Made by a program: the position numbers and the translations under genes. Of a stretch of DNA of 64,000 nucleotides, positions 9,637 to 20,505 are shown piece by piece. Within the stretch, counting starts at the first letter, position 1; each line of letters begins with the position of its first letter. The notes beneath the pieces were generated by a model. That model was given only the letters and a program-made list of their open reading frames with translations. It did not search any database and was not told the DNA's origin. Source of the stretch: Phytophthora sp. 'mugwort' (lineage: Eukaryota > Oomycota > Peronosporomycetes > Peronosporales > Peronosporaceae); the NCBI GenBank assembly GCA_033558025.1, contig JAUCEF010000005.1:1984001-2048000 (forward strand), given 5' to 3'.

Positions 9637-11736
9637 TCACATCGTTTTAATTAATTCGGCTGGAAAAATGCAAGGGTTACCAAACTCGAGTGCAGATCTC
9701 ACCGTCGAAAGCAGCCAGCGCTTGCTCAAAACCTGAGTCAGAATCACTGTTTCTGCACCGAGAGCTGCTCTTAAAAAAACACGGGGCGACACTGTAAGAG
9801 TCTTCTCGTGCTCATAAACAAACATGAGCATTCCCAATCCCGTTTCATCACGAAGTATTCGTCGTTTAATTCATCCAATGCGTCGTTATCCGTATTTCCG
9901 CATTCGATAAAATACGCATCTGGAATCCATCGTAAACTGTGCATGTCGCGCGACGAAAAGCATACGAGTACTGATCGTGAATGAGCTCGCCCGCATGCTC
10001 ACTCACCAAATTAGCCACTAAACTCATTTCCCTGTCATAGCTCGGAATGCTGTACGTTCACTTTTCTTGTACACTTCGCTGATAAATAATTTCTCCTGCA
10101 AACTTTGTAGTACATGATAGAAGCGATACACTCGTCAACAGCCATGAACGAATCCACCCACGCTTTCAATTATTTCCGAGACGCTTCCAACCTATTGCTG
10201 GTGTTACTTCCGAGTGTCACCGTGTTTTGTCGCTGATGAGCGCACCACATATCACGGCATGAATCCCAATTCCTGACAAAATGCACGATAACTGGATGCT
10301 GGTTCCAACTTAAGGCGGTCTGCGTCACATTTCCTCCGTCTGGCCCGACTATAACCTATTCACACCCGACTGGATCCAACTGTGCAGGCGCATATCCAAG
10401 CGCAGCGAGATGCACCATGTATCGAAAATGCTTCGAATATTCGGTTTCCGTCTTTGCATACACGAGCAAGTTCACTACTCCACGCACCTGGTCTTTCTGC
10501 CATGTGTTGAAGCCGTAATCCGCAGATGCAATATCTTCTCTCAAATACTTCAGCACGTGAAACTGACAAAGTAAATCTTCACCTCAGGAAAAGTAGACTT
10601 CAATACCGACATTTCGGTGAAGTCTTTATCGATGAGAACACACTGGAGCTTTGTCCAAGCCTGGTTGTTCGTTTTAAACTCCTCGAGAGCCGTAAGCAGA
10701 GTGGACCAACGCTCATTTTGCAACAGCGCGTGCTGCACGAATTGCCCTTTTCCGAAGGTGTCGTGAGCCATGAAAGAAAATACCTTGTACTTGGAGCGAT
10801 TTGTCCCATGCGTCGCATCAATTAAAAGAACCTCTGGGAATTGGTCAAAAAGAGCTCGCATATGTTTTGTCTGGAGAGTGATACAGGTTGCTACTTTATG
10901 TGTGAATAGACAATAACAGTTAGTTGGCAACATAAATATAGTGAAACATTGCTGACATACGTATCAAACCTTCTCGTTCACGTCATAGACAAAAATTCGT
11001 CCGACATTTCCTGGCTGATCACCAAATTCTGTCATCCTCTTCTTCAAACGTCTTGCACTACGTCTTGGACCGTTTCCATTTTCGCGGGTTTTCAATTTGC
11101 GAACCAGATTACGTACGTCTTGGGAAGTTGAATTGCTGTCCGAATTACCCGTAATGAACTTGAGGATACTTGCCTTCTTCGCGCCGGCTTTGCGGAGTTC
11201 ATCCACCTTCATCAACGTTTCTTCATTAAGTGAAATGCGATTGGATGGATGCCGATTAATGAGTGTTCGGTCACGCGGTGGTTGTGTTCAAGCCTACGCT
11301 TAGTTATCTTGACAGCAAACTTCTTGTTGGCCTTGTCTCCCTGAACACAAGCATTGATCTACAGGCACAGTTGCAAAATTGTAAGCATAATAAACCGTAC
11401 CAGGATTGAGTGAAGGTCTAAACAACTGGAACGAGCCCGAACGGACCCGAACAAGTCCGAACGGACTCATGAGCCCGAATGAGTCCGAATGAGCCCGAAC
11501 GAACCCGAGTTTGGATAAATCTCACCTGTAATGTACAGCCTTGACTTCGAGTCTCTGTCGAGGTCCTTTTCTGCTCGCTTGAGACTTATACTTCCCGTGA
11601 TGCGTACAGACAAACGTTTTGCATAGTGGCCCCACTCTGCGGGGATTTTTTCCGCCTTCGAGTTGTTCTTGTCAATTTTCGAGTTACGTTCGGCGACTGT
11701 GGTGTTTGTGCGAACACGGAAAACCTTCCAAATCAC
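9637..11736 (-). pseudogene. MULE/FAR1-like transposase, copy 2
   Basis: The best preserved catalytic segment is 10550-10933: LQTKHMRALFDQFPEV, then LLIDATHGTNRSKYKVFSFM, then an LIDKDF block, all typical of the MULE DDE domain. Upstream, 10964-11215 encodes the region with KTRENGNGPRRSARRLKKRM, parallel to copy 1. The exon after the intron begins INACVQGDKANKKFAVKIT, supporting the splice sites. Downstream, the SWIM finger reads CSCLFMSTRR...CRPVFF: the first two Cys are kept but the His is replaced by Pro. A stop follows SNRLEASRK. The gene is therefore a pseudogene. Confidence 0.65.
11359..11525 (-). repeat. Intron bearing a TCGGGCTCA-type minisatellite (MULE copy 2)
   Basis: On the minus strand the intron runs GTGAGA...CTGTAG. 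Positions 11425-11512 hold nine or so imperfect units reading (on the plus strand) GAGCCCGAA/CGAACCCGA. It lies at the same place in the gene as the repeat-bearing intron of copy 1 but is not identical in sequence or length. Confidence 0.7.
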
Positions 11737-11744
11737 AAATAAGG

Positions 11745-12414
11745 GTTAAACAGCCACTAGGCAGACATGGGGGGGAGTGAATAGGTAACTGGTATGTTTG
11801 AGATTGGTAGGAGCCCAGGTAATTCTCGTGGTCGTTACAAACGAAAACTCCGTCTTCTGCGGCGGCGGGAACACGAGTTGATGAGACCCAATTGTCCTCC
11901 TCAAGCTAGCCGCCGCTTCCGTCGAGTAGGTACACGGTGGGGCCGGAGCCTGTATTCGCTCCGTATCACTTGATACTGACAACGGTCGCGGAGCCCTCGG
12001 ACACCTCGTCGTCACTCTCTTAACTTCTAATGCAGTCAAACGGCGCTTCGGCGCGGCACGAAGGAGCGTCTCCATGGTGGTGGTGGGGGGGGGGGAGAGG
12101 GAAAGATTTTGTGGCTGACAAGGGTATACGTCGGCTATACCTTATACCTAGTAATTTTACTCACTCTCTTTTATCAAAGAGATGGGCGCAACAGCACCCA
12201 CCAATCAGATACGCGAAAGCTCTTGAAGATTGTGCGTCCCACTTATGGTCATCTGTCAAACACCGAAACAATATTTATGTGGTTACATAATATACCTCAT
12301 TTGTTCGTCTTGTTGAGTACACTGTCCATAATGTACTCACGTCCCTTACTCCAGTCAAAATTCCATTGGAAGCGCTTCATTGACTGACACTCCGCAAGTC
12401 CGTAGAAGACGACA
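11745..12414. other. Intergenic region upstream of TBL3
   Basis: No gene is recognisable. It contains a G homopolymer run around 12083-12094 and several chance frames. The last roughly 150 bases before 12415 should hold the promoter of the TBL3 gene. I see no convincing oomycete initiator there. Confidence 0.4.
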
Positions 12415-15153
12415 ATGAGCAGCTCCGCGGACTCTGCGCAAGCTTCTGCCGGCAGCTACTCGACCCGCTCGGGGCTCTCCAAGACCTGGCGTACCGTTAA
12501 GACGCACGCGGGCGTGTACACAGGCGGCAAAATAGAACTCTTTAATGGCCGCACTAGCGCCGACGCCGACCCACGCGCGCTTATGGCCTGTATGCTACAC
12601 GACGACGTGGCCATCATCGACGCGGAGACCGGCGAGCTTCAGCGCACTTTGCAGCAGGATGTGGAAGGCGAGGAGGTTAAGGAATCCTTTGTGGTGTTCG
12701 CCGTGCGCCCAGGCAAGAAGAACCAGCTCGTGACTGCCGGTCGCAACCTGCTGCTGCGTGTGTGGGACCTCGACACCTTCAAGTGCGTCCGCACCATCAA
12801 GGCCCATGACACGCCTGTTCTAGCAATGAGTTTCGACCCGTCGGGTACGCTACTAGCCACGGGCGGCAGCGACCGCGCGGTTAAGGTCTTTGACGTGGAC
12901 AAGGGCTTCTGCACGCACAACTTCCGCGGCCACGCGGGCATCGTGACGCTCGTTCAGTTCCACCCGGATGCGGCGCGACTTTCGCTGGTGTCGGCCAGTG
13001 ACGACGCCACGGTGCGGGTCTGGGATCTGTACACGCAGAAGCAGGTGGCATGCATCCAGGACCACATGAGCTTGGTGACCAGCGTGGCATTCTCCGAGGA
13101 CGGATACACTATGCTGTCCGCTGGACGCGACAAGGTCGTAAACTTCTGGGACTTGAGGGATCAGAAGCTTAGCAAGACGGTGTTAGTTCACGAAGCGGTG
13201 GAAGGGCTCGTTGTCGTACCCTCGACTTTTAAGTGCGTCACTGCTAAAAAATCTCAGGATGACAAGGCCATCTACTTCTTGACGGCTGGAGAGAAAGGGA
13301 TGCTGCGTCTGTGGCGTAGCAGCGGGAGTTCGTGCGAGACGCTATTCACGCAAAATTCGGATGCGTCATCGTCGCTTACTTTCTTGGATCTGCTGCTGAG
13401 TGCTACCCGCCGCGAAGTTGTGGTTGTGTCTTCGGAGCAGAACTTCCTGGTGTTTGATGAAAAGTTGACTCGTCGTACACAGATTATCGGCTACAACGAT
13501 GATATTCTGAACCTCAAATACATCCCGAAGGCTGATGCTAGTGGAGCACCTTCAGATGCGCTGGCCGTGGCCACGAACAGCGAACAGATTCGTCTTCTGA
13601 ACCGCAGCACGCTTTCTTGTGAGCTTCTTTCAGGTCACACGGACATTGTCATGGCACTGGCGGTCTCTCCGGATGGACGCTGGCTTGTGAGTGCTTCCAA
13701 GGATCGCACTGCTCGGCTTTGGGACTTGCGGCCTACGAGTGGCAAGAAGATAGGCAAGACTCTGCCGCGCTGTGTGGCTACCTGTGCAGGCCACACTGAG
13801 GCTCTTGGCGCTATTGCCATTTCGCAGCGCGCGTCCAGCTTCGCCACTGGTGCTGCCTTCTTTGTTACTGGCAGCTCGGACAAGACGTTGAAAATGTGGA
13901 GCCTCCAGCCGCTGGCTGGCGCGTACGCTACGCCTGCGAAACCCGCACCGACGGAGCTGACAATTTCTACGCTTGGTGCTGTGAAGGCCCACGACAAGGA
14001 CGTGAATGCACTCGCTGTGTCGCCAAACGACCGCTTCATTGCCAGTGCGTCGCAGGATAAGCTTATTAAGGTGTGGCACTCGCAGCAGGCCGGCGCTGGC
14101 CGCCTTTTGACGTTGGCTGGTGTTTGCCGTGGCCACAAACGCGGTGTCTGGGCTGTCGAGTTTTCTCCTGTCGACCAGTGTATTGCGTCTGCCAGTGGTG
14201 ACAAGACCATCAAGGTGTGGTCCGCCAAAGACTTTTCGTGCTTGAAGACGTTCGAGGGACACACTGCCTCAGTTTTGAACGTGCAGTTTGCGTGCGCCGG
14301 TATGCAGCTTCTGTCTGCTGGTGCTGACGGACTTGTGAAGCTGTGGACCATTAAGAGCAACGAGTGTGAGGCTACGCTGGACAACCACGAGGACAAGATC
14401 TGGGCTCTCGCCGTGTCCAAGGATAGCTCCGAGATGGTCAGCGGTGGTGCAGACTCGACTATCAACCTCTGGCGTGACTTCACGGAAGAAGAGGAACGTG
14501 CGCAGCAAGATGACCGTGATGCCAAGTTGTTGAAAGAGCAGGAACTCTTTAACTGTCTTCGTAACAACAAGCTGCTGGATGCTGTGCAGCTTGCGTTCGA
14601 GCTCAACCACCCGAATCGTATGCTGCAGATTCTTCGCGACCTCCTCGAAGGACCACGACACAAGGACCAGCCGGTACTCTCCGGCGGAAAACCTATTGAC
14701 CCCGACAACTTTTCGCCCGAGGACATTTATGCGCCGGTGGTGCAGAGCTTAGAAAACGAGCAGCTGACGACGCTTCTGGAATGGCTGCGTGACTGGAACA
14801 CAAATGCACGCAACACGAGTGTCTGCCAAGTGCTGGTGAGCACCATCTTGCACGAGCTGCCTCCAAGCCGCTTGAAATCGTTGGATGGTGTTGCCAAGAC
14901 AGTGGAGGCTCTTATCGCCTACAGCGAGCGCCACTTCCAGCGCATTGACCGCATGTTGCAGAAGTCGTATCTCGTGGACTTTAGTATCGTGACCATGAAG
15001 AGCTTACTGCCAGTTGGTGGAAACGAGTCGGTTGTCGAGAAGATGGACAGTGACAGCGAAGCTGAACTGGAGGAAGAAATGAAGGCCAAGCAGCAGACAC
15101 GGAAGCGTGGCACTGCAGCTGCAACTGGAAAGACCAAGAAGCAGTGTAAGTAG
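12415..15153 (+). CDS. TBL3: U3 snoRNP WD40 protein TBL3/UTP13
   Basis: A single uninterrupted frame encodes 912 residues. At least a dozen WD40 repeats are visible, with clear GH...WD blocks such as LLRVWDLDTFKC, HNFRGHAGIVTL, GHTDIVMALAVSPDG, GHKRGVWAVEFS and INLWRDFTEEEE. They should form two beta-propellers across roughly residues 50-690. The helical C-terminus (about 700-870, starting LLKEQELFNCLRNNKLLDAV) matches the Utp13 domain, and the tail is Lys-rich. In eukaryotes UTP13 is part of the UtpB complex of the SSU processome and helps make 18S rRNA in the nucleolus. Length and order fit TBL3. The gene converges on RWDD2, with only 4 bases between the stop codons. Confidence 0.93.
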   Translation: MSSSADSAQASAGSYSTRSGLSKTWRTVKTHAGVYTGGKIELFNGRTSADADPRALMACMLHDDVAIIDAETGELQRTLQQDVEGEEVKESFVVFAVRPGKKNQLVTAGRNLLLRVWDLDTFKCVRTIKAHDTPVLAMSFDPSGTLLATGGSDRAVKVFDVDKGFCTHNFRGHAGIVTLVQFHPDAARLSLVSASDDATVRVWDLYTQKQVACIQDHMSLVTSVAFSEDGYTMLSAGRDKVVNFWDLRDQKLSKTVLVHEAVEGLVVVPSTFKCVTAKKSQDDKAIYFLTAGEKGMLRLWRSSGSSCETLFTQNSDASSSLTFLDLLLSATRREVVVVSSEQNFLVFDEKLTRRTQIIGYNDDILNLKYIPKADASGAPSDALAVATNSEQIRLLNRSTLSCELLSGHTDIVMALAVSPDGRWLVSASKDRTARLWDLRPTSGKKIGKTLPRCVATCAGHTEALGAIAISQRASSFATGAAFFVTGSSDKTLKMWSLQPLAGAYATPAKPAPTELTISTLGAVKAHDKDVNALAVSPNDRFIASASQDKLIKVWHSQQAGAGRLLTLAGVCRGHKRGVWAVEFSPVDQCIASASGDKTIKVWSAKDFSCLKTFEGHTASVLNVQFACAGMQLLSAGADGLVKLWTIKSNECEATLDNHEDKIWALAVSKDSSEMVSGGADSTINLWRDFTEEEERAQQDDRDAKLLKEQELFNCLRNNKLLDAVQLAFELNHPNRMLQILRDLLEGPRHKDQPVLSGGKPIDPDNFSPEDIYAPVVQSLENEQLTTLLEWLRDWNTNARNTSVCQVLVSTILHELPPSRLKSLDGVAKTVEALIAYSERHFQRIDRMLQKSYLVDFSIVTMKSLLPVGGNESVVEKMDSDSEAELEEEMKAKQQTRKRGTAAATGKTKKQCK

Positions 15154-15157
15154 ATCC

Positions 15158-16235
15158 TCATAGAGCCCTCGATTTTCCTGTTTTAGACTTGTGTCCCTTG
15201 TGTTTGCCTTTCTTCTTGACAGCGATGCTCTCGTCAATAACTTGTACATCCTTATCGATCTCCTTGTCCTCTGCCCGGCCGTAGATTTTCATAGTCGTAA
15301 GGAATAGTTCTTCTAAGCCAGCATCTCGACACGCAGTCGCCAAGTCTGACATGCCATTCTCGGGGAATTCCTGAAAGCTGCGTGGTAAGTTCCTCAGCGA
15401 GTCGATGCCTCTTGAACAGCTCTGCATTAGTTCCTCGGTTTGCTCTCCACGTACCGTAATCTGCTTCCACCGCAGATGCTGTAGTCGACGCATATATTCC
15501 TGAACGTTGGGCTCAGCACCTTCGACGATCACAACACCTGGCCACCCAATCTTGCTAAGGCCGCCGAGTTGTAGTTCTGACGCCCATTCTTTCACCACAC
15601 GCCGCTTGTTGGCAGCGATGATGTGGTGAAAGTAAATGGCGCGTCGACCAAGTACCAGAGGCGTCGAGGTTTCCTCAGCAGGAACTGTTGCGGCTGCTCG
15701 ACTGTTTTGGCTATCAGCTACTGCGCTGGGGGACTGCACGTGCGATAGGAACTCGCGCATGTGCTGGTACAATTGCAATCCTGCCACTTCTTGAGCATCA
15801 CAAGCACTAGTCGCCAGTTCTTCGAGCTCAGTGGTTAACCGTTCCATCTCTGGCCGCGACAGCTGAGGGCATTGTACCTCGAACACCATCGGCTCCACTG
15901 CGGGGTATCCTGGAGGACAAGTGAGTGTCAAAGCTGGGACCTCACGACCAAAAGGAAGATCCTACACAAACACAGGATTATTTTAATAACAAAGTAAAAA
16001 TGAATAATAATAGCAAAATAAAAGCCAGCACCTTGTTGTAAAGCGTGTACCGGAGTCGGCATTCGCGTCGCGGGGACCTGGCGGCCCCGGTGACAAACTC
16101 CTCAAGTGCTGCTTTGGCTGCCGCGTCGATTTCGAGCTCTTCTTCGTTGGGAAACATGCTGAGCATACACTCAAGCTCCTCAAGCTGCTGCTGCACAGCC
16201 GACTGGCAGTCATCCTTAACCTCAATCGCCACCAT
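15158..16235 (-). CDS. RWD-domain protein, RWDD2-like
   Basis: Two exons on the minus strand: 16032-16235 and 15158-15961, with a 70-base intron (GTGCTG...TGTAG), giving 335 residues. The N-terminal RWD domain (residues 1-120) starts with an acidic helix (ELECMLSMFPNEEE) and contains the Y-P-x-x-x-P-x-x-x-F/V signature as CPPGYPAVEPMVFEV. The C-terminal half (about 180-290, with FHHIIAANKRRVVKEWASEL and WPGVVIVEG) resembles the DUF1115 region of human RWDD2A/B. The tail is Lys-rich (KKKGKHKGHKSKTGKS). The molecular role of this family is poorly known. Its 5' end is only 69 bases from the stop codon of the sugar transporter. Confidence 0.85.
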
Positions 16236-16304
16236 GACTAAAATGTGGGGAAATTAAATATGGAATGTGATGTCCCGTGCGACGTATGTGTGGCTTAATT
16301 AACG

Positions 16305-18428
16305 TTACACGGAAGTGCCTAGAGGAACGTGGGCCAGTTGTTCGTTGAAGAGCATGGCAATCTGCTGGAACGTGAGCCCCTTGGTTTCCGGAACCTACAG
16401 TAATAGGAACAATAAAAACATCATTAAAAATAATGTAAAAGAAAGATATGTCGCTAAGGCTCGAACCTTAAAGTAAACGAAGTAAAGTGAAAAGGCCGTG
16501 AATGTTGAGTAGAGCAGGAAGGCATTTCCAGTCCCCAAAGCGTGAAAAACGGAAAGAAGCGTCTGATTCACTAGTGCACTGCCCAGCCAAAACATGCCGA
16601 ATGTAAGACCCATTCCGATGGATCGGAATTCATCCGGGAGAAGCTCGGCGCATACGACCCACATCAGGGGCGCCCAGCTCAGATTCCAGGCAAACATGAA
16701 CACGTAAAGGTTCCATTCGCCGATCGTCTGCACCGTTTCAGAGTGCATCAAACTGAGGGTCCAGAAGCAAACTGCGAAGATGAAGTGGCAGATCAGCATT
16801 ACGCTTGTCCCGATGATCAGCAGTGGACGACGGCCAACGCGGTCCACCATAGCAACGGCTGAGCAAACGCCAGCAAGCTTGGCAACGCCCACCCAAATTT
16901 CCTTGCTGAGGGGAGATACAGAGTAGGTATTGCCAGTTTGCAACCCATACAGGATATAGCTCGAGTAATACAGCATAGCATTCGCTGCCGTCAAGATGTG
17001 GCAGAAAGCAACGGCCACGCAGAACAGAACGCGTCTGGAGATACAAAATTTACATCGATGAGAATGATACAGCATACCATCAATCTCTTACACGAATGCA
17101 CGTACTTTAGCATCAGTTCGTCCGTCACGAGGTCGCTCATTGCGTGAAAAAAGCGTTCATGAAATTTCTGCATCCGCACGCAAAGTCGGTTAAAGTTTCA
17201 CTCGCATTATTACCTGTAAGGGCAAAAAATGTTTTTTACTTATACCCCAACATCTAGGTGCACTTGAATAATCTGTTGCGATGCTTCTTCGCTGTACAGC
17301 AACCGCTTCAGAACGGCACTCGCCTCCTTCGTCCGATATTTCTGCAGTTAACAAGTTAGATTGCGTAGCACCTCGGTGTGCAGCAGTTCCATATACTCGA
17401 GCTCACCGATATCAACCACCGAGGGGATTCCGGCAGGAATGGCATTCCAAGCTGCAGTAGGCCAGGTCGCCACAGCAAAAAAAATATGTTAGAAATTAAT
17501 GATTTGAGTTCAAACGCGGTCGGTCGGGTGGATACCAGCTGGAGAATTGGTGGGAAGAGCGTCATGCCAAGCATCTTTCGCCAGCCATTCTGTCAAGAGG
17601 CACCACGAGTTAATCGACTCCTACATGCCATTTTTCGAAACCAAGCTTCACTTCGACTTTACCTCACTGTCTTGTAGCGAGGCACTTACAACGACTGAGA
17701 CAAGGCAGCCGAAGCAGACCATGACCTGAGCCAACCATCCAGGATACTATTAGCCAGTTTAGACACGGAAGAGTTGATACGTGCATCTTGCACCTCATTG
17801 ATCGTCACCAGTGCACCGCGAGTCTTTAGATGGGCAATTTCGGCCACATACGTCGAGACGCACGGACCACTGCTCCCAACAGCCAGACCCGCAATGAACC
17901 GACCAACCAGCATAGCATGCAACGACCCGGCAAACGTCATGAACAGCGACCCAGACAAAAAGAGCGCGGCGGTGATTAAGTTGGCCGGCTTGCGACCAAT
18001 CCTGTACCAATGCGCGACACGCAACAGTCAATGTAAATTCTTTAAACCTCTACTCAATATCACTTCTGTACACACCAATCGGCAATGACACCACCGGCCA
18101 GCGACCCGATCACAGCGCCGACCATGAGCGTACTGACGATGCTCTGGGCCGCGATAGCCGAAAGTGCAAAGTCCTACACACAATCGATCACAAATGGCCT
18201 CAACACCAACCCGACCTCGTAAGCCCACTAAACGTTCGTCACCTGCTGGATGAGTGGCAGGGCCACCACCATGACGCACATGTCGTAGCCGAACAGGAAG
18301 CCCGACAACGCGCTGAGTCCGCAGATCCAGGTCTGTACGGCGCATGTGCAAGGCCTCGGCTGATTCCTCTCCGCCAATTGTAGCGCATCGCTCCTGACCA
18401 CATCGTAGCCAGCCGATCGTGGCGCCAT
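16305..18428 (-). CDS. MFS sugar transporter
   Basis: Ten exons on the minus strand: 18243-18428, 18076-18173, 17794-18001, 17690-17725, 17536-17589, 17407-17451, 17246-17341, 17106-17167, 16467-17034, 16305-16394. All junctions keep phase and give about 480 residues from the ATG at 18428. Sugar-porter signatures are visible: GFLFGYDMCVM in the first helix, the D-x-I-G-R-K-P loop, AEIAHLKTRG, FLPESPRWLI, VDRVGRRPLL and the C-terminal VPETKGLTFQQI. The protein should carry hexoses or polyols across a membrane. The substrate cannot be told from sequence. A transposon (18500-20440) lies immediately upstream in its promoter. Confidence 0.9.
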
Positions 18429-18499
18429 GACACGGTGCTGCACAATTCCAATATTGCCAGCCTCAAATCAGGTCACTTTCCCTCTGCAGCTAAAATATG

Positions 18500-20440
18500 T
18501 ACACCCTTCACTTTAATTAGTCATGTCTTGACTAATTATGGTGATCGGGGACCAGCGCGAAAAGCATGCATAATAAGTACGTGCACACGACTATTATAGG
18601 TGCATGACTAGTAATGGGGTAGACCGGAGATCATTTACACACTTATACTGACGCTGAAACTTTAGCCTCCTCGTATCCTCGGTCAAAGTCTGCGCGGTAC
18701 TTGACTACTATCTCCTGCAATGGTTTGCTAAGCTGCTCTACGTTCCACTTACCGTTGCTTCCGACGTCTAAACCGCACAACATCATTGACTTCTTCGCCC
18801 AGTTGAGGTTGTTCTTGTCCGTTTCGGCGTTAACAAGACGGATACACTCCGCAGCCGCCTCGAGGAAAAACTGCTTGCCGGGATTAGCGAGCGCTCCCGA
18901 TGACTTTGCTCCCTGCTTCCAATCTCCACGTCGAAATAGCCTCCATGTTCCGACGCTCGCACAAACGCCTCCAGTGTACCCTGATTTGCTGAATCGGAAA
19001 TCGATCAGCAGGTGAACATAGTTGGTAGTGTTAGGTGGGGAAACCGGATGGTTGTCCTCAGCTGCCTTGCAGTAGACTGCACATAACGCATGACCACTCG
19101 CGTTATCCATCCACATAACTCCCTCGGATGCGAACGGACCTGCAGCACCCCAGCAACGAACTTCATGAAGCCATTTTTGCATGAGGCCATTATTAATAAA
19201 AGCACTGGGTGACGAGCGATATGCTACGTCGTCTACCGTATCAAGGAGACCATTTATCGGATAGTTTGACTTGGCGGTTTTGAATATAAGCAGCGAGCAT
19301 AGAATCTTCGAGTTGGATCCTCCTCTCAGCAGAAGTTAGATCCTCCTCTCAGCAAAAGGCACATCGTGATACTCTCTCGTCCTAATACAGTAGGTGAAAT
19401 AAAATTTAAAGTGAAAAAAATTACACACATACAGGTTAGGAAAAAATACCGTAAATACAAACAATATACAGTACCCGAGACGATGCTGCGATATTTAACC
19501 TTGTCTGCACCGCAAAAGTCAATGTCTTCCCATCGTCCAAGACGATGACGAAATAACTTTCATCCATGTTGTACTGCTGCTCAAGATTTAAAGTTGCGAT
19601 GTCAAACATGCTGTTCAGTTTGCCGAGATAAACCGCGACGGATTGCTCAATTTGGACCATTTTAGCTTCGCTCACTTGTTTTTTTTCTTTCAACTTACGG
19701 TACACAATGTTATGACGCTCCGTGAAGTCTCGAATACGACGGTGGGTGATGAGAGATGGTGAACGGTTTGCCGCCAAACGTGTAGGCTGCATTAAACTGA
19801 AGATGGCTGCTGTCTTCAACTATAGTTATAGCTATGTCTATTAGGAGCTGCGATGAAAGCTTGAGGCCAGCGCGGCGAAGTCGCTGAAACTCGGCTAGTC
19901 GTAATGGGTACAACATTCCCAGTGGCCATCAAGCTTGCGGCCACGTCCGCTGAAAGCCTTGCGGATGATCAGATGGCGGCCCCACTTGCAGAACGCGCAT
20001 ATTTGCGCTGACCACCGTCCCCGAGGGCAATCTGCAACGACGACCTCTTATTCCACCAGTCGTGGGCCTTATTCAAGTTAACCAGCCGGTCTGCTGCACA
20101 AAATACGATGGAAACTGGTCGATGGCGCGGCTAAACACGCCTTTTTTTCGCCGTGCTCAAGAGCGTTCCCTTCCATCCACTGCACACATCGCTCTCGATC
20201 CACAATCGTAACAACATGTTGTAAAAAGCGCCATCCGCCGTCACTCATTTTCAGCTATGGCGTAGTTAACGTAGTCCAACAGCAAAGGTGCCAATTCGGG
20301 TGATTGGCTCTCAGCCACTCGGTACCAAATTTACGATTATTAAAGGTGCACGACTATAAATGGTAGATGTACCTTAAGACCTCTACAAAGTACGAATCAT
20401 GACTAAATTGCAAGCATGACTAATTAAAGTGAAGGGTGTA
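18500..20440. mobile_element. Pogo-like DNA transposon with 26-bp perfect TIRs
   Basis: The left end (18500-18525) and right end (20415-20440) are exact reverse complements over 26 bases, beginning TACACCCTTCACTTTAATTA. A TA dinucleotide stands at each outer end, consistent with the TA target duplication of the Tc1/mariner-pogo group. Further inside, both ends share related CACGACTAT...ATGGTAG/GGGTAG motifs. The element is 1,941 bp long and contains a broken transposase on the minus strand. It sits 71 bases upstream of the transporter ATG and 65 bases upstream of the coiled-coil gene ATG. Confidence 0.9.
18643..19819 (-). pseudogene. Broken pogo-like DDE transposase
   Basis: Two minus-strand frames carry the catalytic region. 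In 19436-19819 a basic/coiled stretch is followed by LEQQYNMDESYFVIVLDDGK, the first catalytic Asp block of pogo/Tigger-type enzymes. In 18643-19182 the second block reads GVMWMDNASGHALCAV, and PPNTTNYVHLLIDF resembles the third (PPNTT...P-L-D). The two frames are not continuous, and the stretch between them (about 19190-19430) holds stops. Either an intron or, more likely, decay separates them. The element's ends are intact, so it could still be moved by a transposase made elsewhere; that is inference. Confidence 0.7.
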
Positions 20441-20465
20441 GTCATATCAAGTTTACAAAGCTTTT

Positions 20466-20480
20466 TGGTCATTTGAATTC
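20466..20480 (+). promoter_or_regulatory. Candidate oomycete initiator of the coiled-coil gene
   Basis: TGGTCATTTGAATTC lies 26-40 bases upstream of the chosen ATG (20506) and 26 bases inside the flank of the transposon. It resembles the oomycete initiator core (TCATTYY-like). The match is short and could be chance. Confidence 0.3.
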
Positions 20481-20505
20481 AAAAATTGGCGCCTGTGTAT
20501 CAAAT

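Larger units (their letters stand above)
8800..11740 (-). mobile_element. MULE-type transposon, copy 2, with ULP1-like protease (degenerate)
   Basis: This is a second MULE-ULP1 element, on the minus strand and opposite to copy 1. Read from 11740 downwards it has an N-terminal segment with TVAERNSKIDKNNSK and KIPAEWGHYAKRL, an intron (11525 to 11359) with a minisatellite and a FAR1-like part. The DDE block (10933-10550) is followed by a WQKDQVRGVVNLLVY region, a W-x-S-C block (10300-10240) and a damaged SWIM finger (about 9850-9780). The PLLSAQ linker (9541-9320) and a ULP1-like domain (about 9180-8820) complete it. The protein similarity to copy 1 looks like that of related families, not a fresh duplication. 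Stops occur in several places, and about 1 kb of linker present in copy 1 is missing. Confidence 0.65.

Noticed and set aside
13630..14726. Minus-strand open frames of 210 and 363 codons inside TBL3
   Set aside because: They overlap a clear WD40 gene on the plus strand. Their Ser/Cys/Arg-rich translations are the mirror of GC-rich third positions, with no domain signal.
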